From positions 1,922,001-1,986,000 of the forward strand of contig NZ_MODU01000004.1 of the NCBI RefSeq assembly GCF_001885075.1: a stretch of DNA of 64,000 nt. Reading direction: 5' to 3'. The DNA comes from Alteromonas sp. V450. Its GTDB lineage: Bacteria; Pseudomonadota; Gammaproteobacteria; Enterobacterales; Alteromonadaceae. Each line of letters begins with the position of its first letter. Positions within the stretch are counted from its first letter, which is position 1. Positions 59,625 to 64,000 of this stretch are shown piece after piece. Made by a program: the position numbers and the translations under genes. The notes beneath the pieces were generated by a model. The model was not told where the DNA came from and searched no databases. It worked only from the letters and a program-made list of their open reading frames with translations.

Positions 59625-61634
59625 ATGGAAAATTTAATATCAAAAGCTGAAATTGAGAGAGATACAGCGGAAATGCTCATTGGCAACACTTTCGTTGGCC
59701 TGCTCATGACGGTATTCGCATTCTCTGGTTTGGTGTTCTTTTTTGAAAGTACAACTCCCGCTATTCAAACCCAAAAAACCTACGTTTGGGGTTTTGTTCT
59801 TGTCGTAGTACTTGCCCGTTTGACAGACGCGCTCTATTGGCGTTTCAAATTACACGGTACACAGTACAACCCTACTTTTCCATTATTTAGGTTTTCAATT
59901 GGACTCTATGTTACTGGCAGCTTATGGGCGCTTTACAGCGTTTTATTTTATGCCCATATGACAACCATAGAGCTTGCTGCAACAATGGTTGTGTTATCAG
60001 CTATGGCAGGAGGAGCCGGCACCGTTTTATCGCCCAAAAAACCCCTCGTCACGTTTTATTCCACGGCACTTCTGATGCCAATGTCATTATGCGCTATATT
60101 TCATCAACAAGGCGACTTTTACATTCTTGGCGTATTGGGAATAATCTTTTGGTTTGGTATTTTCTCAAGTGCATTTCGCTATCATCGTTTTTTTATAAAC
60201 ACACTTCATTTAAAAGCGAGCAACAACCGACTAATGGAACAAATGGAAGTTGAGCGTACGGAAACACAAAAAATTAACCGGTTGCTTGTTAGTACCAACG
60301 AAAAATTAGACTCCGCAAACGCAAACTTAGAATCCGAAGTAGAAAGGCGCACTGCAGAACTCTTTCGTTTGTCAAACAAAGATCCTCTCACAAACTTGCT
60401 TAATCGTAACGGCTTCTTAAAGCTACTCAACCAACAAATTCAACGCACTTCGACCTCAGACAATTCACTCGCGCTGTTGTTCATAGATTTGGATGGCTTC
60501 AAACAGGTCAATGATAGCCTTGGACATAAAGTGGGAGATATTGTTTTAAAAGAAGTTGCTCGTCGACTATGTGCTTACTGCGAAGAGGACCATTTAGGAC
60601 GTTGGGGAGGAGACGAGTTTGTTGCCACTATTCCTTACGCAACAGTAGAGACGGCGAAAACAATCGCATGTGCCATCAGAAACGGCATAACGGTTCCCAT
60701 TACGGCGGAAGATAATCATCTTTCGCTTGACGCTACCATTGGCATCGCAATATGCCCAGAACACGCCAATAATGCTTTAGACTTAATACAGCAAGCTGAC
60801 CTAACCATGTACGACCGAAAGAGAAAGCAACACGGTACAGTCGGCGTTTTCAACGAAGCCCTTCATGACGAAATTAAGCGACAGCAATGGTTAAGTGAAA
60901 GCTTAAAAACCGCAGTCACAAACGGCGAGCTTTGTGTTTTTTATCAACCAATCATCAACGTATCAACCAATCAGATATCGAGTGTTGAAGCACTTCTGCG
61001 CTGGAAGTGTGGTGATCAATTTATCTCTCCGGCCACGTTTATTCCACTAGCCGAGCGCGGAGGCCTGATGCCTGAGTTAGGCAGCTGGGTACTGAACCGT
61101 GCACTGATTGACCTCTCCCATTGGCAGTTTGACAGTAAATTATGCATTTCAGTTAATGTTTCGGTTGCACAGTTACTGGACGATAGTTTTTTCAAGATAT
61201 TAGATACCGCTTTAGAGACAACCAAAATTGCCCCTGAACGCCTGTTTCTGGAGATTACAGAGAGTGTTTTCGCAAGCGATACTCAATTAGTCGTAAAACA
61301 AGTGCAGGCATTGGTAGCGCGTGGCGTTAAAATTTCAATTGACGATTTTGGCACAGGCTATTCGTCACTACACAGACTGCAGTCAATGCCATTTAACTTT
61401 ATCAAAATAGATCGTTCTTTTGTGCAGAATACGTCGGAAGAGAGTGATACCATAATAAGAGCAACAATATTGATGGCAAAAGAATTTGGCTGTCAGACCG
61501 TTGCAGAAGGCATTGAAACTGAGCAGCAAAGGCAACACCTATCTGCTTTAGGCACTGATTTTCTTCAAGGCTTCTACTTCGCTAAGCCTATGCCGGCGTC
61601 ACACTTATCAACTTGGTATAACGAAAACAAATAA
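59625..61634 (+). CDS. Membrane GGDEF/EAL cyclic-di-GMP protein
   Basis: 669 residues from ATG 59625 with AGGTG nine bases upstream; an in-frame GTG at 59613 is less likely. Five to six membrane helices occupy about 18-190 (MASE-like). A coiled coil (195-250) links to the GGDEF domain with [11 protein letters not shown] near 330; the RxxD inhibitory site is absent (CEED instead). The EAL domain has EALLRWK near 450, ITESVF near 540, [11 protein letters not shown] near 572 and AEGIET near 625, so catalytic residues for c-di-GMP hydrolysis are kept. It may switch between synthesis and breakdown. tdk begins four bases after its stop. Confidence 0.92.
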   Translation: MENLISKAEIERDTAEMLIGNTFVGLLMTVFAFSGLVFFFESTTPAIQTQKTYVWGFVLVVVLARLTDALYWRFKLHGTQYNPTFPLFRFSIGLYVTGSLWALYSVLFYAHMTTIELAATMVVLSAMAGGAGTVLSPKKPLVTFYSTALLMPMSLCAIFHQQGDFYILGVLGIIFWFGIFSSAFRYHRFFINTLHLKASNNRLMEQMEVERTETQKINRLLVSTNEKLDSANANLESEVERRTAELFRLSNKDPLTNLLNRNGFLKLLNQQIQRTSTSDNSLALLFIDLDGFKQVNDSLGHKVGDIVLKEVARRLCAYCEEDHLGRWGGDEFVATIPYATVETAKTIACAIRNGITVPITAEDNHLSLDATIGIAICPEHANNALDLIQQADLTMYDRKRKQHGTVGVFNEALHDEIKRQQWLSESLKTAVTNGELCVFYQPIINVSTNQISSVEALLRWKCGDQFISPATFIPLAERGGLMPELGSWVLNRALIDLSHWQFDSKLCISVNVSVAQLLDDSFFKILDTALETTKIAPERLFLEITESVFASDTQLVVKQVQALVARGVKISIDDFGTGYSSLHRLQSMPFNFIKIDRSFVQNTSEESDTIIRATILMAKEFGCQTVAEGIETEQQRQHLSALGTDFLQGFYFAKPMPASHLSTWYNENK

Positions 61635-61638
61635 ACCC

Positions 61639-62217
61639 ATGGCTCAACTATATTTTTATTATTCTGCGATGAACGCGGGAAAGTCCACCTCTCTGTTGCA
61701 ATCGGCGTATAACTACCGTGAACGTGGCATGCACTCAATTATCTATACCGCAGCGTTAGACGATAGATATGGTGTGGGGAAAGTTACCTCCCGCATTGGT
61801 CTTCAGGCCGATGCAAAACTGTATGCAAACGGCGATAACTTATTTGAATCAATAAAAGAAGATCACTCATCTCGGAAGCTCGACTGTGTTTTTATCGACG
61901 AAGCACAGTTTCTAACTAAAGCACAAGTTAGACAGCTTGTTGACGTTGTAGATGAACTAAAGATCCCCGTTTTAGCTTATGGCCTTCGCACTGACTTTTT
62001 GGGTGAAACGTTTGAAGGTAGTCATTATTTGCTAGCGTGGGCAGATAAATTGTCGGAACTAAAAACGGTATGTCATTGTGGTAGAAAAGCAAGTTTCGTC
62101 GTGCGTCTAGACGAAAGCGGAAACGCCGTTACCAACGGTGACCAAGTGCAGATTGGTGGAAACGACACATATGAGTCTATGTGTAGAAAGCACTTCAAAG
62201 CATTAGTGTGGAATTAA
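61639..62217 (+). CDS. tdk: Thymidine kinase (class II)
   Basis: 192 residues, as usual. P-loop SAMNAGKS at 9-16, DEAQ at 87-90 with the catalytic Glu, and a zinc site from Cys145, Cys147, Cys182 and His185. It phosphorylates thymidine with ATP in the salvage pathway. It follows the GGDEF/EAL gene by four bases, so the two may share an mRNA. Confidence 0.95.
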   Translation: MAQLYFYYSAMNAGKSTSLLQSAYNYRERGMHSIIYTAALDDRYGVGKVTSRIGLQADAKLYANGDNLFESIKEDHSSRKLDCVFIDEAQFLTKAQVRQLVDVVDELKIPVLAYGLRTDFLGETFEGSHYLLAWADKLSELKTVCHCGRKASFVVRLDESGNAVTNGDQVQIGGNDTYESMCRKHFKALVWN

Positions 62218-62237
62218 ACTTTTTTCGCGCTTTGAAT

Positions 62238-62271
62238 GAGAGGAAGGCGCCACTTCGTCTACCTTCCTCTC
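62238..62271. terminator. Hairpin between convergent tdk and LacI-family genes
   Basis: Perfect 10-bp inverted repeat GAGAGGAAGG / CCTTCCTCTC with a 14-base loop. U-tracts are not well placed on either strand, but its position between two convergent stops fits a bidirectional terminator. Confidence 0.5.
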
Positions 62272-62286
62272 CACATTATTTGGGGT

Positions 62287-63312
62287 CTATACAGTTTCTC
62301 TGATATTCAATTCGAAGGGTAAAATACGCTTATCTTCAACACCATTGAGCAATGCCTTAGCAGCTTCAGCCCCTTTTGTATCACTGGCTTGACACACGGT
62401 GGTGAGTCTAGGTCTTGATCTGTCGGCTTCGTCTATACCATCAAACCCTGTAATACGCAGCTCTTCAGGTACTTTAATACCTAAATCGGTCGCTTGTTGA
62501 AGTAACTCCAACGCAATGACATCACTCATGCAAAGCACCACATCTGGTCTCGGTACACTACCGAGTACTTCTTTTGCCGCTTGGCGTGCGAAATGTCGGT
62601 CACTTTCGGGCAAGTGCCAAATTTTTTCGTTGCTAATATCAATACCTTTTTCTTGTGCCGCTCGAATATAACCGTCTAGACGTCGATGTGAAATTGAACT
62701 CTCGACATCTAATAGTGGATTATCATAAATGCGGCATGTCGAAGGGGAGTCGATTAGACGAAGACCGAATATAGCCACATTATCACCAGTTTTCAGTGCA
62801 TGAGAGGCCACCTCATACGCGCCCTTTTCATTATCAATGTTGATAGCAGGTTTGCCTTCAATATCGAAATCAACTGTCACCACCGGCTTTGAAGAAGTAG
62901 AAAGTTCGCTAATTAAATGCGTATTGCGCGGAGCACCATAGCAAATAAAACCATCTACAAAATCTACAACATCTAAGATTGTTTCGGAGTCTCCTGCGTA
63001 CAAAAGCAAGTGTTTGCCATGTTTTTGCAGTTTTTCGGAAACACCTTGAATAAACTTACTTGCTACAGGGTCGCGAACCATATAAGAAATGCTATCTGCT
63101 AGCACTAATGCCACAATGTTTGATGTGCCTTTGCGTAGAATTTGAGCTGCTTTGTTAGGCCCGGTGTACCCTATTTTCTGACACTGTGAGAGTATTTCTT
63201 CTCGTTTTGCTTTCGAGAGCTGGTCGGGACGATTAAACGCGTTTGAAATCGTCGCTGTAGACACACCTAGCTGTAAGGCTACGTCTTTTAATGTTAGCTT
63301 TGTTTTTTTCAT
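62287..63312 (-). CDS. LacI-family transcriptional regulator
   Basis: 341 residues from ATG 63312; an in-frame TTG at 63333 would add seven. The N-terminal helix-turn-helix LTLKDVALQLGVSTATISNA and the hinge AAQILRKGTSNIVAL are typical. The ligand domain follows: DFVDGFICYGAPRN near 118, DFDIEGKPAINIDNEKGAYE near 150, DVVLCMSDVIALELLQQA near 255, and LRITGFDGIDEADRSRPRLT near 287. Such regulators usually sense sugars. A palindrome matching those upstream of the TonB receptor lies before its own gene (63405-63416), suggesting autoregulation and joint control of the receptor. Confidence 0.92.
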   Translation of the reverse strand: MKKTKLTLKDVALQLGVSTATISNAFNRPDQLSKAKREEILSQCQKIGYTGPNKAAQILRKGTSNIVALVLADSISYMVRDPVASKFIQGVSEKLQKHGKHLLLYAGDSETILDVVDFVDGFICYGAPRNTHLISELSTSSKPVVTVDFDIEGKPAINIDNEKGAYEVASHALKTGDNVAIFGLRLIDSPSTCRIYDNPLLDVESSISHRRLDGYIRAAQEKGIDISNEKIWHLPESDRHFARQAAKEVLGSVPRPDVVLCMSDVIALELLQQATDLGIKVPEELRITGFDGIDEADRSRPRLTTVCQASDTKGAEAAKALLNGVEDKRILPFELNIRETV

Positions 63313-63404
63313 CAATAATCGCTTTCTAGGCAATGCGCTTGCAACGTTAGCTTAGTGAGTACGGTAAACGCATGAGTAGTTTTACGCCATAATAGCACTA
63401 TTTC

Positions 63405-63416
63405 TTAAACGTTTAA
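63405..63416. promoter_or_regulatory. LacI-type operator before the LacI-family gene
   Basis: Perfect 12-bp palindrome TTAAACGTTTAA, about 93 bp before the regulator start codon. It fits the same TTAAWCGWTTAA pattern as the site at 59105-59118. Confidence 0.6.
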
Positions 63417-63468
63417 CCCAATATTGATAATACGTTAACATTCAACGCTTAAAAAATAAGAAAAACAA

Positions 63469-63481
63469 CTTAATTATTAAG
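63469..63481 (-). terminator. Weak terminator after upp
   Basis: On the minus strand, CTTAAT-A-ATTAAG is followed by TTGTTTTTCTTATTTTTT. The stem is A+T-only and the loop one base, so it is weak, but the U-rich tail and position eight bases past the upp stop are apt. Confidence 0.4.
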
Positions 63482-63489
63482 CTAAATAA

Positions 63490-64000
63490 CTAGCGCGTGC
63501 CGAAAATTTTGTCTCCTGCGTCACCTAACCCCGGAAGAATGTACCCCTTGTCGTCGAGCTTATCATCAATGGCCGCTGTAAGTATTTCTACATCAGGGTG
63601 AGCATCTACAACCGCACGGATCCCTTCTGGTGCAGCTACAAGAAAAAGCCCCATAATTTTTCTGCACCCTTTTTTCTTTAAGAGGTCGATTGTGGCTATC
63701 AGTGTGCCGCCTGTCGCAAGCATGGGATCGACAATTAGCGCAGTACGCTCATCTATGTTTTTTACTACTTTGTCAAAATAAGCAACCGGCTCGAGTGTTT
63801 CTTCATCTCTGTAAAGCCCAACAACGCTGATTTTCGCATTGGGAATAAGTTCAAGCACTCCTTCTAGCATCCCCAACCCTGCGCGTAAGATTGGAACAAC
63901 GGTTATCTTTTTCCCTTTAATTTGACGAACTTCTACTTCATCACCAGACCAGCTTTTAATTTTTGCTTTTTCAGTAGGTAAAGTTCGCGTTGCCTCGTAG
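63490..64000 (-). CDS. upp: Uracil phosphoribosyltransferase, N terminus beyond window
   Basis: 170 residues are visible; the frame stays open to the window end, so the Met at 63876 is internal. The stretch [20 protein letters not shown] precedes it, as in all Upp proteins. The PRPP-binding loop is [12 protein letters not shown], and the C terminus has [17 protein letters not shown]. It converts uracil and PRPP to UMP in pyrimidine salvage. About 40 residues are missing. Confidence 0.96.
   Translation of the reverse strand, partial: YEATRTLPTEKAKIKSWSGDEVEVRQIKGKKITVVPILRAGLGMLEGVLELIPNAKISVVGLYRDEETLEPVAYFDKVVKNIDERTALIVDPMLATGGTLIATIDLLKKKGCRKIMGLFLVAAPEGIRAVVDAHPDVEILTAAIDDKLDDKGYILPGLGDAGDKIFGTR

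Noticed and set aside
1-64000. CRISPR arrays, tRNA/rRNA genes, insertion sequences, prophage
   Set aside because: No regularly spaced repeats, RNA gene consensus blocks, transposases or phage genes were seen by reading; no search tool was available.

Overview
The window looks like chromosomal DNA of a marine gammaproteobacterium of the Alteromonadales, most likely Alteromonas or a close relative. This is inferred from gene content: a complete XrtA (exosortase A)/PEP-CTERM-type exopolysaccharide locus beside hldE and glnE, a FadE-type acyl-CoA dehydrogenase, a LacI/TonB-receptor pair and a DUF3081-like protein. I saw no tRNA, rRNA, CRISPR array, insertion sequence or phage gene.

Region 1 (1-18.3 kb) is a variable surface-polysaccharide region. 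It holds a truncated glycosyltransferase, six further glycosyltransferases, three different sulfotransferase-like genes, a frameshifted capsule-type glycosyltransferase, an OafA-like O-acyltransferase with an SGNH domain, a Wzx-type flippase and a GT-C-like membrane protein. It is A+T-rich by eye, changes strand often, uses several TTG starts and has two gene-free spacers of about 650 and 770 bp. It reads as an accessory island for a sulfated and probably acylated glycan.

Region 2 (18.3-40.2 kb) is the XrtA exopolysaccharide locus. A long minus-strand operon (33948 down to 18353) encodes the initiating sugar transferase, polysaccharide deacetylase, FemAB-like protein, exosortase A, asparagine synthase-like amidotransferase, five glycosyltransferases (one the initiating enzyme), a beta-helix protein, an O-antigen-ligase-like protein and a second flippase. 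From the same intergenic region a plus-strand operon (34190-39000) encodes the outer-membrane export lipoprotein, chain-length determinant, tyrosine autokinase and an outer-membrane barrel. The locus ATPase follows on the minus strand. Together they would initiate, assemble, flip, polymerise, modify and export one polysaccharide. No PEP-CTERM substrate of the exosortase is encoded in the window.

Region 3 (40.3-47.8 kb) is conserved flank: hldE (heptose activation for LPS), a GIY-YIG protein, a duplicated DUF350 membrane protein, glnE (glutamine synthetase regulation), a TcpQ-domain protein and an LpxL-like lipid A acyltransferase.

Region 4 (47.9-55.6 kb) has a compact four-gene envelope operon (RND/MMPL pump, LolA-like periplasmic protein, a porin-like barrel and a small barrel). 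It is divergent from a long fadE gene that ends in a clear intrinsic terminator. The layout suggests trans-envelope handling of a lipid or other hydrophobic compound.

Region 5 (55.7-64 kb) has a periplasmic solute-binding-like protein, a TonB-dependent receptor with two LacI-type palindromes upstream, a GGDEF/EAL protein, thymidine kinase, a LacI-family regulator whose own upstream region carries a matching palindrome, and the 3' part of upp.
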